Source of the DNA: Trichocoleus sp. FACHB-40
Lineage (GTDB): Bacteria; Cyanobacteriota; Cyanobacteriia; Cyanobacteriales; FACHB-T130
DNA length: 64,000 nucleotides
Assembly (NCBI RefSeq): GCF_014695915.1
Contig: NZ_JACJPF010000044.1
Location: forward strand, 124,001-188,000
Reading direction: 5' to 3'
In this document: positions 18,096-26,800 of the stretch, in pieces
Layout of the letters: every line of letters starts with the position of its first letter
How positions within the stretch are numbered: the stretch's first letter is position 1
The notes under the pieces: generated by a model
Told to the model about the DNA's origin: nothing
What the model saw: the letters and a program-made list of their open reading frames with translations, nothing else
Databases searched by the model: none
Program-made: the position numbers and the translations under genes

Positions 18096-19505
18096 ATGCC
18101 ACGCAGTGAAGACGAGTTACCGGATTTAAAGGCTGCGGTAGAGAAACTTACAGAACAGATTACTAATCCCCAAAGCTTTGTAGTTTCGTTACAGAGGGAC
18201 AGTTCCGACATCAAGGAGTTCCACACCAAAATGGCTCATGTAGCTGATGCGCTTGAGAGTCGGCTGGGTGAGATGGAAAAAAATATCATCCGCGAAGTCC
18301 GTGACGAAATGGGTGATTGGGCTGATAGGCTTGAGAGTCGGCTGGATAATATGGAAAAAAATATCATCCGCGAGGTCGGGGATCTGCGTACCACAGTAAC
18401 GGAAGTAAATGACAAACTTGATGAACTAATTGCCAAGTTAGACAAATGGCTGGAGCCTGCCAAGTTAGACAAAGGGCTGGAGCCGCATCAATCTTGGCGA
18501 TGCGTACAGATGCTCAGTCATTCCAACTGTGTTAATTCCTTCGCCTTTAGCCCAGATGGGCAGCTACTCGCTAGTGGTGGTTACACGACTATCAAACTGT
18601 GGCATCCGGGTACAGGCGAAGAAATCCGCACTCTCAGTGGTCATTCCAACTGTGTTAATTCCTTCGCCTTTAGCCCAGATGGGCAGCTACTCGCTAGTGG
18701 CAGTGATGACAACACTATCAAACTTTGGCATCCGGGTACGGGTGAAGAAATCCGCACTCTCACTGGTCATTCTGACCCGGTTGCTTGCTTCGCCTTTAGC
18801 CCGGATGGGCAGCTACTCGCTAGTGGCAGTAGTGACAAGACTATCAAACTGTGGCATCCGGGTACAGGCGAACAAATCCGCACTCTCCTCACTGGTCATT
18901 CCAATTATGTTTCTTCCGTCGCCTTTAGCCCGGACGGGCAGATACTTGCTAGTAGTGGCAGGGGTGACAAGACTATCAAACTGTGGCATCCGGGTACAGG
19001 CGAAGAAATCCGCACTCTCACTGGTCATTCTGACTCGGTTGCTTCCGTCGCCTTTAGCCCAGATGGGCAGCTACTCGCTAGTCGCAGTGGGGACGACACT
19101 ATCAAGATTTGGCATCCGGGTACAGGCGAAGAAATCCGCACTCTCCTCACTCGTTATGCCAACTATGTTGATTCCGTCGCCTTTAGCCCAGATGGGCAGC
19201 TACTCGCTAGTGGCAGTGGGGACACTATCAAGATTTGGCATCCGGGTACGGGCGAAGAAATCTGCACTCTCACTGGTCATTCCGACTCGGTTTATTCCGT
19301 CGTCTTTAGCCCGGATGGGCAGATACTGGCTAGTGGCAGTGAAGACAACACTATCAAACTTTGGCATTCGGGTACGGGCGAAGAAATATGCACTCTCACT
19401 GGTCATTCCGAGCCGGTTTATTCCATCGCCTTTAGCCCGGATGGGCAGCTACTCGCTAGTGGCAGTGGGGACGACACTATCAAGATTTGGCGGTTTTCTT
19501 CCTAA
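18096..19505 (+). CDS. Coiled-coil WD40 protein with eight near-identical blades
   Basis: 469 residues from ATG 18096 (MPRSEDELPD); a GTG at 18087 adds three. Residues 1-130 are helical and probably coiled coil, with an internal tandem repeat (LESRLGEMEKNIIREV and LESRLDNMEKNIIREV). Residues about 140-469 hold eight WD40 units built on FSPDGQLLASGS, TIKLWHPGTGEE and IRTLTGHS, enough for one beta-propeller. The units are almost identical in DNA as well as protein, while the short stretch after HS changes between blades (NCVNS, DPVAC, NYVSS, DSVAS, NYVDS, DSVYS, EPVYS). No enzymatic domain. Likely an intracellular binding scaffold; the partner is unknown. Confidence 0.88.
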   Translation: MPRSEDELPDLKAAVEKLTEQITNPQSFVVSLQRDSSDIKEFHTKMAHVADALESRLGEMEKNIIREVRDEMGDWADRLESRLDNMEKNIIREVGDLRTTVTEVNDKLDELIAKLDKWLEPAKLDKGLEPHQSWRCVQMLSHSNCVNSFAFSPDGQLLASGGYTTIKLWHPGTGEEIRTLSGHSNCVNSFAFSPDGQLLASGSDDNTIKLWHPGTGEEIRTLTGHSDPVACFAFSPDGQLLASGSSDKTIKLWHPGTGEQIRTLLTGHSNYVSSVAFSPDGQILASSGRGDKTIKLWHPGTGEEIRTLTGHSDSVASVAFSPDGQLLASRSGDDTIKIWHPGTGEEIRTLLTRYANYVDSVAFSPDGQLLASGSGDTIKIWHPGTGEEICTLTGHSDSVYSVVFSPDGQILASGSEDNTIKLWHSGTGEEICTLTGHSEPVYSIAFSPDGQLLASGSGDDTIKIWRFSS

Positions 19506-19548
19506 AAAAGAGCAATCTAATTTATAGAATCTCAAGGAATTAACAAAG

Positions 19549-19803
19549 GTGAGTGTTAGGCTACATCCTCATGCTCAGGCAATATTAATTGAGCGTGGTG
19601 CAACTGAGGCAGAAGTTATTACCACTGTTGAAGGCGGTACAACATTTCCTGCCCAATTAGAGCGAACAGGGTTTAGGCGTAACTTTCCCTTCAATGCCGA
19701 GTGGAGAGGAAAGTTTTATGGTACGAAGAAGGTGGAGGTTATTGCTATTAAAGAAAACTAAGAAGACTGGTTAGTTATCACTGTAATTGTCCACTTCTTT
19801 TAA
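19549..19803 (+). pseudogene. DUF4258 family gene with a premature stop
   Basis: From GTG 19549 the frame reads MSVRLHPHAQAILIERGATE with FPAQLERTGFRRNFPF and EWRGKFYGTKKVEVIAIKEN, then TAA at 19759-19761. Beyond that stop, the same frame continues EDWLVITVIVHFF to a TAA at 19801-19803, which matches the usual C-terminus of this family. So a single nonsense codon removes the last 14 residues. DUF4258 proteins usually pair with a DUF2283 gene, which follows here. A toxin-like role is inferred only from this pairing. Confidence 0.8.
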
Positions 19804-19815
19804 GGACAATATTTT

Positions 19816-19992
19816 ATGAAATTAACTTACGATCGTAGATACAACGTCGCTTACATCTACCGACAAGAAAAAACAGTGCAGGTAGAAACTATACAAAAAA
19901 AGGCGATCGCTTTCGGATCGCCTAAGTTTCAACAACCAACGTTTAATTCAGTTTTAGATCGCTTTAGTGCTTGCGATCGCTTAGCCACTTAG
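19816..19992 (+). pseudogene. DUF2283 family gene, 3' part lost
   Basis: ATG 19816 opens MKLTYDRRYNVAYIYRQEKT with VQVETI, the start of a DUF2283 domain. After that the frame enters the AAAAAAAGGCGATCGC hairpin and then the antisense 3' end of the next gene, so the remaining residues are not of the family. It begins 12 bases after the DUF4258 frame ends. The pair looks like a decayed two-gene unit. Confidence 0.7.
19895..19922 (-). terminator. Rho-independent terminator for the minus-strand gene at 19964
   Basis: On the minus strand: GGCGATC (19922-19916), a 7-base loop, GATCGCC (19908-19902), then seven T (19901-19895). The stem is made from a HIP1-type sequence. It lies 40 bases beyond the stop of the gene at 19964. 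Confidence 0.85.
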
Positions 19993-20488
19993 CAGCCACA
20001 ATACCAAAGACGGCCGCAACCATTGGATTGCTCAAAAACTTGACAACCGCAGGCTGATCTGCTAGTACATCTTGGAAGATGTCGGGGTGGCTGTGATAGG
20101 TAAAGGAAGCCAGTTTGCTGACATCATCAGCAGTCATGTGCTTGGGGTTATGGGTAGAAAGTCCCAACTGTTGCTCAAGTTGGCGATCGCTTAATCCCCT
20201 TTGCTTCAAATGCTTGAAGAATTCCTTGGCTACATCGTCGCGTTCGTTAGGTTTAATTTGCGCGATCGCTTTTTGCAGTTCGGGTTCCATCTGCGCTGGC
20301 GGAATGCTGTTTGGATGCAGGGAACGTCCGAACAATTGACGACGCTCATCTCTGGAGGAACGCTGAGCAAAATCATCAAAACTTTGATAATCCTTTGTCG
20401 GATCGCTAGGAGCATCTTCAAGAGATTCGCTGTTACCCCCAGCTAAGTCGTTCATGACTTGACGCTTATATTGTTCGCTACTGGTCAT
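19964..20488 (-). CDS. Helical cyanobacterial hypothetical protein
   Basis: 174 residues from ATG 20488 (MTSSEQYKRQVMND), preceded by AGGAGA eight bases upstream; a start at 20509 overlaps that site. The first third is polar and disordered (GGNSESLEDAPSDPTKDYQS). A central helical region follows (ELQKAIAQIKPNERDDVAKE), then LKQRGLSDRQLEQQLGLST and a hydrophobic C-terminus NPMVAAVFGIVAAKWLSDRK that may be a membrane anchor. I recognise no named domain. It is grouped with a lipoprotein and CsbD, which suggests a stress context (inference). Confidence 0.75.
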   Translation of the reverse strand: MTSSEQYKRQVMNDLAGGNSESLEDAPSDPTKDYQSFDDFAQRSSRDERRQLFGRSLHPNSIPPAQMEPELQKAIAQIKPNERDDVAKEFFKHLKQRGLSDRQLEQQLGLSTHNPKHMTADDVSKLASFTYHSHPDIFQDVLADQPAVVKFLSNPMVAAVFGIVAAKWLSDRKH

Positions 20489-20588
20489 TTTTGTTATCTC
20501 CTGGTTCAATCACGAAAAAACTTATTAAATTTTGAGTCGAGACGCGGTTTATAGCGTCTATAAGGATGCTTTTTGATGTCCTGTTAGA

Positions 20589-21029
20589 CTATGCGCCTTG
20601 ATACTGAATCTGCTTTGACTGAACGTCATACTTCGCCGTCAAAATCAGTTTCTTATCAGGTGCATACATCAAAACAGTTAAATCCTGGTTTGGGAAATTC
20701 TTGTGGAATCCTTGAACTAAAGACTTGGATAAATCCTTAACTTCATTTGGACGCACTTGCGGCGAAATTACAACCCCTAATTTGTTGTTATCGCGCACGT
20801 AAGCATCATTAACCAATCCTTTCGCAGTCTGCACAACCCAATTTCCGAAATCTTGACCTGCTGCTGTGCTACCGCGTTCTAACAGTTGATAACTGCCTTG
20901 GCTATTAGCAGCAGATGGTAAAGTTGGTTGCTTAACCTGAGTTGCACCAGCACAAGAGGTGGTAATGGTCAGAACCAATACCAATACTAATGCAGTCAGA
21001 AATTTTTTGCTTTGTTGAAATAAATTCAT
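20589..21029 (-). CDS. Small lipoprotein of unknown function
   Basis: 146 residues. The signal peptide ends in a lipobox TITTSC-AGAT. The mature part contains LLERGSTAAGQDFGNWVVQT, VISPQVRPNEVKDLSKSLVQ and DLTVLMYAPDKKLILTAKYD, an alpha/beta fold of unknown type. Similar lipoproteins occur in cyanobacteria, but I know of no function. Same strand as its neighbours, with separate spacers of about 80-120 bases. Confidence 0.78.
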   Translation of the reverse strand: MNLFQQSKKFLTALVLVLVLTITTSCAGATQVKQPTLPSAANSQGSYQLLERGSTAAGQDFGNWVVQTAKGLVNDAYVRDNNKLGVVISPQVRPNEVKDLSKSLVQGFHKNFPNQDLTVLMYAPDKKLILTAKYDVQSKQIQYQGA

Positions 21030-21146
21030 AGGCTTGTCCTCAAAAAAATGGCGTTTTTAAAAGAATTATCGGTTGTTTTCTTGGCGGTAATCCTGTTACA
21101 GGGTTTAGATAACCTTGCTGCTACCTAAACCCTGCATCAGTAGGAC

Positions 21147-21335
21147 TTACGCCCGATCTATCAGATCTTTAGCTTTATCTTTGAGGTCTTCACCAGTGTG
21201 GCGAACTTCAGCCTCAGCTTGCTTAGCTTTACCTTCGGCTTTATCTTCTGGATCGCCTGTAAGATTGCCTAGTGCTTCTTGGGCTTTCCCTTCAATATTT
21301 TTGCCAGTTGCTTTTGCTCTATCTTCTACACTCAT
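21147..21335 (-). CDS. CsbD family stress protein
   Basis: 62 residues: MSVEDRAKATGKNIEGKAQE, ALGNLTGDPEDKAEGKAKQA and EDLKDKAKDLIDRA are characteristic of CsbD (general stress protein) sequences, highly charged and helical. In Bacillus CsbD is under SigB control; the molecular role is unknown. In cyanobacteria such genes are often high-light or salt induced, which is not visible here. A strong GGAGAAGG-type site precedes the ATG at 21335. Confidence 0.9.
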   Translation of the reverse strand: MSVEDRAKATGKNIEGKAQEALGNLTGDPEDKAEGKAKQAEAEVRHTGEDLKDKAKDLIDRA

Positions 21336-21647
21336 TTTCCTTCTCCCTATTTTTTTTACAGCTTTAATTTTGAAGATGCGTTGATTTTTACACCGCTATC
21401 TTTTTGCTTATGTATTAAATGTATCTAAAAATTTTTACATAGCCTTCTGTCGCCAGACATACTAGGTGGGGATCAATATTTCTTACTCTTTATATATGCT
21501 CAAAGGCTGATTAATTGATATTTCTAAAGATAGATGTCAGCTCACTCGGCGCACAGCAGAGTCCGCATAATGATTCAATTGTAGATATTAAAAACCCGGT
21601 TTGCTAAAGAAACCGGGTTTTTAAAGAGGTAACTATTACTTTCTGGT
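21336..21647. other. Intergenic region with a terminator
   Basis: 312 AT-rich bases between two minus-strand genes; holds the promoter side of csbD and the terminator described at 21590-21622. No gene seen. Confidence 0.6.
21590..21622. terminator. Bidirectional terminator hairpin
   Basis: AAAAACCCGGTTT (21590-21602) and AAACCGGGTTTTT (21610-21622) are perfect complements with a 7-base loop. On the minus strand it gives a T-run after the stem and lies 26 bases after the stop of the repeat-protein gene at 21648. Confidence 0.85.
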
Positions 21648-22115
21648 TTAATCCAGATAACCAATAAGAATGTCATCCTCGCTATAGTTTGAAGCGATTG
21701 GACGAAGACCAGACATTAAAATGGTTTCAGAAACTTGCAAGCTACTGGAGGTAATTGGACGTCCCATCAAGGAGATGGTTTCAGAAACTTGCAGGTTACT
21801 TGACGCAATTGGACGAACTCCCGCCAGATTGACTGTTTCAAGAACTCGCAAATCGCTGGAAGCAATTGGACGAATACCCGCCAGATTAATTGTGTCAGAA
21901 ATCTGAAAGTTACCTGGAATTGCTAGGTGATTGGAATCTGAGGATTCGGCTGGCGCGGGTAAAGGGATGACTTTCGTCTTGTTGTCTTTATTCAGATTTT
22001 GGCTTTCTTGAATTTTAACATTATCGACTTGAACTGTGCTTTCTCCTTTAAGTTTAGGATTGGCAATCTTAGCTTGGGTAGGATTTTTCACTTTAGCAGT
22101 GCTGGTAATGCTCAT
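21648..22115 (-). CDS. Short-repeat protein with 18-19-residue units, function unknown
   Basis: 155 residues. The first 70 are polar and Lys/Asn-rich with no signal peptide. From about residue 75 there are successive units: AGIRPIASSDLRVLETVNL, AGVRPIASSNLQVSETISL, MGRPITSSSLQVSETILM and SGLRPIASN, ending in acidic EDDILIGYLD. The period is 18-19 residues with fixed RPI-SS-L-V-ET positions, suggesting a beta-solenoid-like or repetitive binding surface. I cannot assign a family. It has its own promoter spacer and terminator. The start is ATG 22115 (MSITSTAKVK). Confidence 0.72.
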   Translation of the reverse strand: MSITSTAKVKNPTQAKIANPKLKGESTVQVDNVKIQESQNLNKDNKTKVIPLPAPAESSDSNHLAIPGNFQISDTINLAGIRPIASSDLRVLETVNLAGVRPIASSNLQVSETISLMGRPITSSSLQVSETILMSGLRPIASNYSEDDILIGYLD

Positions 22116-22461
22116 AATTTCACGCCTCTCAATTGTTAAGTGACTGCGCCAATAATGTAGAAAAATTCCGAAGTTTGGATTTATCCTGTTAATCTGAGTG
22201 TAATTTAAAAAAACATAGAAAACTATAGATATTTTGATGGTTGTATATAGAAAATATCAATGGTAAAAAAGTATTAAAAAAGGACTGAGGATGAGGAATT
22301 GGTGAGGAAGTAAGACCTTTTCCCAATCCCCAGTCTCCAGTCCCTAATCCCCAGTCCCTTCCACTTCCCGGCATCGACTGAGCAAATAGCTACCATAAGA
22401 GAGTGGTGTCTAGCGATCGCTAAGACTCCCTTTGCACAAAAAGTGATTTTTTTAACACTGT
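22116..22461. other. Intergenic region with STRR repeats
   Basis: 346 bases between divergent genes. CCCAATCCCCAGTCTCCAGT and CCCTAATCCCCAGTCCC at about 22321-22361 form an STRR cluster, with GGACTGAGGATGAGG-like complementary units about 40 bases before it. No gene is seen; the uvrB promoter should lie at the right end. Confidence 0.6.
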
Positions 22462-24459
22462 ATGGCGCAATTTTGTCTGGAAGCTCCCTTTAAACCGACA
22501 GGCGATCAGCCGCAAGCGATCGCGCAACTGACTCAAGGCGTACAAAGAGGCGATCGCTTCCAAACCCTACTGGGAGCGACGGGAACCGGAAAAACATTCT
22601 CAGTAGCAGCGGTTATTGACAAAGTAGCTAAGCCAACGCTAGTTCTGGCGCACAACAAAACCTTAGCCGCACAACTGTGTAATGAGTTGCGGGAATTCTT
22701 TCCCCATAACGCGGTGGAGTATTTCGTCAGTTACTACGACTACTATCAGCCAGAAGCGTATATTCCCGTCACCGACACATATATAGAGAAAAGTGCAGCC
22801 ATCAACGACGAGATTGATATGCTGCGACATTCGGCGACGCGATCGCTTTTTGAACGTCGAGATGTCATCGTCGTTGCTTCCATCAGCTGTATTTACGGTT
22901 TGGGGATTCCCTCGGAATACCTGAAAGCGGCGATTCCCCTAAAAATGGGAATGGAAGTCAATCAACGCGAGTTGTTGCGAGACTTAGCCTCAGTGCAATA
23001 CAGTCGCAACGACATGGAAATCGGACGAGGACGTTTCCGCGTTCGGGGTGATGTCTTGGAGATTGGCCCCGCTTACGAAGACCGAATTATCCGGGTAGAA
23101 TTTTTCGGGGATGAGATTGATGCGATTCGCTACGTTGACCCGGTGACAGGCGAAATTCTTCAGAGCATGGATGCTTTGAATGTATATCCAGCGCGTCACT
23201 TCGTCACCCCAGAAGACAGACTCGAAGCCGCTTGCAACGATATTGAACAAGAACTCAAGGATCGGCTGGAAGAATTAGAAAAAGCAGGGAAATTACTAGA
23301 GGCGCAACGACTAGATCAGCGCACTCGCTACGATTTGGAAATGTTGCGGGAAGTAGGATATTGCAACGGCGTTGAGAACTACTCCCGACATTTAGCAGGT
23401 CGTCGTGCGGGAGAGCCGCCAGAGTCCTTGATTGATTATTTTCCCAAAGATTGGCTGTTGGTGGTGGATGAATCTCACGTCAGCGTCCCGCAAATCCGGG
23501 GGATGTACAATGGCGACCAAGCACGAAAAAAGGTGCTGATTGAGCATGGTTTTCGCCTACCCAGCGCTGCTGATAACCGTCCTCTGAAGTCGGAGGAGTT
23601 TTGGGAGAAGGTGAATCAGTGTATTTTTGTTTCTGCGACTCCCGGTAACTGGGAGATCGAACAGTCAGAGGATCGGGTAGTACAACAGGTGATCCGTCCG
23701 ACTGGCGTACTCGATCCAGAAATTTTTGTGCGTCCAACGGAAGGACAAATTGACGATTTGCTGGGTGAGATTAAAGATCGGATTGACAAGCACGAACGGG
23801 TGCTAGTCACCACTTTAACTAAGCGCATGGCGGAGGATTTAACCGAGTATCTGCAAGATCGGGGGATTCGAGTAAGATATTTGCACTCGGAGATTAACTC
23901 AATTGAGCGGATCGAAATCTTGCAGGATTTGCGAGAGGGTAAGTTTGATGTGCTGATTGGGGTTAACTTGCTGCGAGAGGGTTTGGATTTGCCAGAAGTC
24001 TCTCTGGTGGCGATTTTGGATGCTGATAAAGAGGGTTTCTTACGCGCAGAGCGATCGCTTATTCAAACTATTGGTCGTGCGGCGCGTCACGTCCGGGGTC
24101 AAGCTATTCTCTATGCTGATAATTTCACCGATAGCATGATGAAAGCCATTGACGAAACCGATCGGCGGCGGGGAATTCAGAGTGCATACAATCGAATGCA
24201 CAATATTACACCCCAACCGATTATCAAAAAAGTCAATAACTCAATTCTGGCTTACCTAGATGTCTCGCGGCGGCTGAATTCTCAACAGTTGGAAGAAATC
24301 TATGAACAGGCGGACGATTTGCCTTTAGAGAATATTCCAGAGTTGATTACTCAACTGGAAGCACAGATGAAAGATGCGGCGAAAAATTTGCAATTTGAGG
24401 AAGCGGCGAAATATCGCGATCGCATCAAGCATCTGCGAGATAAACTGCTAGGTCATTAA
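22462..24459 (+). CDS. uvrB: Excinuclease ABC subunit B
   Basis: 665 residues, full length. Walker [15 protein letters not shown] near residue 40, the beta-hairpin region [17 protein letters not shown], helicase motifs [42 protein letters not shown] and QTIGRAARH, and a C-terminal UVR domain [20 protein letters not shown] that contacts UvrC. UvrB is the damage-verification helicase of nucleotide excision repair. It is monocistronic here. Confidence 0.98.
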   Translation: MAQFCLEAPFKPTGDQPQAIAQLTQGVQRGDRFQTLLGATGTGKTFSVAAVIDKVAKPTLVLAHNKTLAAQLCNELREFFPHNAVEYFVSYYDYYQPEAYIPVTDTYIEKSAAINDEIDMLRHSATRSLFERRDVIVVASISCIYGLGIPSEYLKAAIPLKMGMEVNQRELLRDLASVQYSRNDMEIGRGRFRVRGDVLEIGPAYEDRIIRVEFFGDEIDAIRYVDPVTGEILQSMDALNVYPARHFVTPEDRLEAACNDIEQELKDRLEELEKAGKLLEAQRLDQRTRYDLEMLREVGYCNGVENYSRHLAGRRAGEPPESLIDYFPKDWLLVVDESHVSVPQIRGMYNGDQARKKVLIEHGFRLPSAADNRPLKSEEFWEKVNQCIFVSATPGNWEIEQSEDRVVQQVIRPTGVLDPEIFVRPTEGQIDDLLGEIKDRIDKHERVLVTTLTKRMAEDLTEYLQDRGIRVRYLHSEINSIERIEILQDLREGKFDVLIGVNLLREGLDLPEVSLVAILDADKEGFLRAERSLIQTIGRAARHVRGQAILYADNFTDSMMKAIDETDRRRGIQSAYNRMHNITPQPIIKKVNNSILAYLDVSRRLNSQQLEEIYEQADDLPLENIPELITQLEAQMKDAAKNLQFEEAAKYRDRIKHLRDKLLGH

Positions 24460-24636
24460 AAACGCGATCGCACTTCACTCTTCCCCAAATTGTGCGGGAT
24501 AAGTTGCAGATGCGATCGCGCTTTTGCTTGATGAATGAAGTGAAAATGCGATCGCATCTCCCTACCGAGACTGTCATCTGAAATTGTGCAACCTTTATAA
24601 TTTAGTTCACAGACTCAGGCATAACTCGGAAAGCCT

Positions 24637-25203
24637 ATGAACGCCATCACGCTGAATATTCCCCACCTGACATCTGAGGGGTTTGTTGAACTTTGTCAAG
24701 CGAATCAAGACTTGCGAATGGAACGCGCAGCTACTGGAGAAGTCATTTTCATGCCCCCAACAACTCCCTGGACAGGCAAGCGGAACGGCGACCTTTATGG
24801 CGAACTTTGGCTGTGGAATCGACAGAGGGGCTTGGGTGTAACTTTTGAGTCCTCAACCGGGTTTACCCTGCCTAATGGAGCTGTCAAGTCGCCGGATGCC
24901 AGCTGGGTGAGTAACGAGCGGTGGGAAGCTCTGACTGAGGAGGAGCAGCGACAGTTTTCCCACCTTTCCCCTGATTTTGTGGTGGAATTGCGCTCTAATA
25001 GTGATTCCCTCAAAAAGCTGCAAGAAAAGATGCAGGAATATATTGACAACGGCGTTCGCTTAGGATGGCTGATTGACCCGAAAACTAAGCAAGTGGAAAT
25101 TTACCGTCCAGGGCAAGATGTAGAAGTGTTGCAGTCTCCCACAACTGTATCTGGCGAGGACGTACTGCCAGGATTTGAGTTGAATTTGAATAAAGTTTGG
25201 TGA
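24637..25203 (+). CDS. Uma2 family (DUF820) restriction-endonuclease-fold protein
   Basis: 188 residues. Typical Uma2 landmarks: FVELCQANQDLRMERAATGE, IFMPPTTPWTG, VKSPDASWVSNERWE (conserved Pro-Asp), LSPDFVVELRSNSDSLKKLQ (metal-binding Asp/Glu) and GVRLGWLIDPKTKQVEIYRP. These PD-(D/E)XK-fold proteins are very abundant in cyanobacteria, often in many copies, and have no settled function. A second, more divergent copy is at 60734. Confidence 0.92.
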   Translation: MNAITLNIPHLTSEGFVELCQANQDLRMERAATGEVIFMPPTTPWTGKRNGDLYGELWLWNRQRGLGVTFESSTGFTLPNGAVKSPDASWVSNERWEALTEEEQRQFSHLSPDFVVELRSNSDSLKKLQEKMQEYIDNGVRLGWLIDPKTKQVEIYRPGQDVEVLQSPTTVSGEDVLPGFELNLNKVW

Positions 25204-25268
25204 AGTGCTTTCGGCGCGCTGGTGAGCCATCCAAATCACGCAATTCAATTCTCTTTAATACTATTTTT

Positions 25269-26210
25269 TTATGGCATCGTACCCAGCAAATTAGCAAGAA
25301 TCGCTTTGCGAACCGCAAGCCCGTGGCGTACCTGATCGAATATGCCTACTCGCCTGTCATTATCTACATCACTTGACAACTCAAACCCACGAGGTAAAGG
25401 GTGAAGAATCGTTGCTTGGGGTGACAAATCCTTGAGAAATGCCAAGGGAAAGGTAAACCATTGATGATAGCGTTCATATTCTGAAATATCGGCGAAATCC
25501 TCTAAGAATGTACCGCCAGTAAAATATAGTACGTCATCATTTAGTGCATCTGACAGACTAAGGCTGTGCTGAAATGTAGCACCGCGATTTTGGGCAATGG
25601 ATTGATATTCTTGCTTCAGTGCTAACTCACTAGGACAAATCATCAAAATTCTAGGTTGCAATGGTGCTAATAATAAAGCAAGTGAATTAGCACAACGGCT
25701 TGTTTGTAAGCAACCAATCAAAGATATTTTTAAATTTTTGAGGTCAGGACAATTCTTCTGGATTACCGAAAAATCTGCTATAGCCTGAGTTGGATGTTCG
25801 TTATGACCATTTCCAGCATTGATGACAGGAATTTTTACCAGTTCGTTGATTTGGGTAATTAATTCCGAGTTGGAAGAACGAACCACTAAACAATCGACAT
25901 AACATTCAGCTGTATGGCAAAAATCACTGAGAGATTCACCCCTTAAGCGGCTATCTCTGTAGCTGTCGGATAAATCAAGAATGTTGGCACCAAGCCACAT
26001 AGCTGCTGAAGAAAAGGAATTTTTAGTTCGATGACTAGGCTGTTCAAAGATTAAGCCAACAATTCGCTTAGGCTGTAGGTTAAATTGCTGAGGAAGCAAA
26101 TTATTTTCTAAAATTTTATGTGCAAGGACAACAATTTCTTCTACCTGCTGCATCGGAAGCTGCAAAACGGAGAGAATACTATTTACAGTCGTTTCCACCT
26201 GAATGCTCAT
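25269..26210 (-). CDS. Divergent aspartate/ornithine-carbamoyltransferase-family protein
   Basis: 313 residues with both carbamoyltransferase domains. The carbamoyl-phosphate motif reads FEQPSHRTKNSF (residues 55-66), where ATCase and OTCase have STRT; the 80s loop reads SRLRGESLSDF (Arg for the ATCase Lys84), LVVRSS replaces VIRH, while HPTQAIADF (139-147) and HPLPRG near residue 265 are kept. These differences at substrate-contact positions suggest another amino acceptor or loss of activity. It stands alone and is not with pyrimidine or arginine genes. I assign the fold and superfamily, not the reaction. Confidence 0.8.
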   Translation of the reverse strand: MSIQVETTVNSILSVLQLPMQQVEEIVVLAHKILENNLLPQQFNLQPKRIVGLIFEQPSHRTKNSFSSAAMWLGANILDLSDSYRDSRLRGESLSDFCHTAECYVDCLVVRSSNSELITQINELVKIPVINAGNGHNEHPTQAIADFSVIQKNCPDLKNLKISLIGCLQTSRCANSLALLLAPLQPRILMICPSELALKQEYQSIAQNRGATFQHSLSLSDALNDDVLYFTGGTFLEDFADISEYERYHQWFTFPLAFLKDLSPQATILHPLPRGFELSSDVDNDRRVGIFDQVRHGLAVRKAILANLLGTMP

Positions 26211-26800
26211 AGTTTAGTTTTAGGGTTTTAAACAGACACTCTCACCCAGATGATTAGCTGATGCTGCCCGCTTTACTGAGTTTAATGGTGCGATTATCTC
26301 GCCATAAGTTGCCATAGAGGGATTGTGATGAATCGTACTGCGATCGCTTGTGCAGTTCTGGCGATCGCAATCTGGAATTTCCGCCGCCATCAGTCCAGTT
26401 ATACTCGGTTAAACCTGTCGCGCCCGCAGCACACCCTAAGCTTACCTAACGCCTCTAGGTGAGTAACAAGACTCAGTTTAATCGTGGCATCAATTTCCTT
26501 CAACCGCCCAGCCACATTTTGAGGGTCGATTTGCGACCGATGGCGATCGCGATTGATCTTTGAAATTGACAAGTGCTGTCTAAAGATATTTAAGATTTGT
26601 TTTAAGTTACTGCGGTTTCCTGGGCGGGGGGCAGCAACTGTCTACAATGTTGGCAATTTGCATTGCTAAATTTTTACTCATCGGGTTGCTACTTTAACCA
26701 TTATTTTCGGGCATACTTAGAGACATAGAGGAGCATCACCCAGCAGAGGGATGTAATACCTCTGAAGGAAGACCCCTTATATGAGATTTTCTGAAAGAGG
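26211..26800. other. Intergenic region between divergent genes, with a short hairpin
   Basis: 590 bases without a convincing gene. Minus-strand codons around 26440-26560 read DPQNVAGRLKEIDATIKLSL and nearby residues, which look protein-like but have no start or family. Near the right end, CAGAGG (26745-26750) pairs with CCTCTG (26760-26765) around a 9-base loop, in the presumed leader of the glycosyltransferase gene. I cannot match it to a known riboswitch. Confidence 0.45.

Noticed and set aside
18529-19527. Long open frame in the second plus-strand frame through the WD40 region
   Set aside because: It exists only because near-identical repeats keep the frame open; its translation (VILTRLLASPLARMGSYSLV and similar) is low-complexity shadow, while the main frame is a clear WD40 protein.
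26745-26765. Possible riboswitch upstream of the glycosyltransferase
   Set aside because: Only a 6-base stem is clear; it does not match a glutamine, c-di-GMP or other riboswitch consensus that I know.
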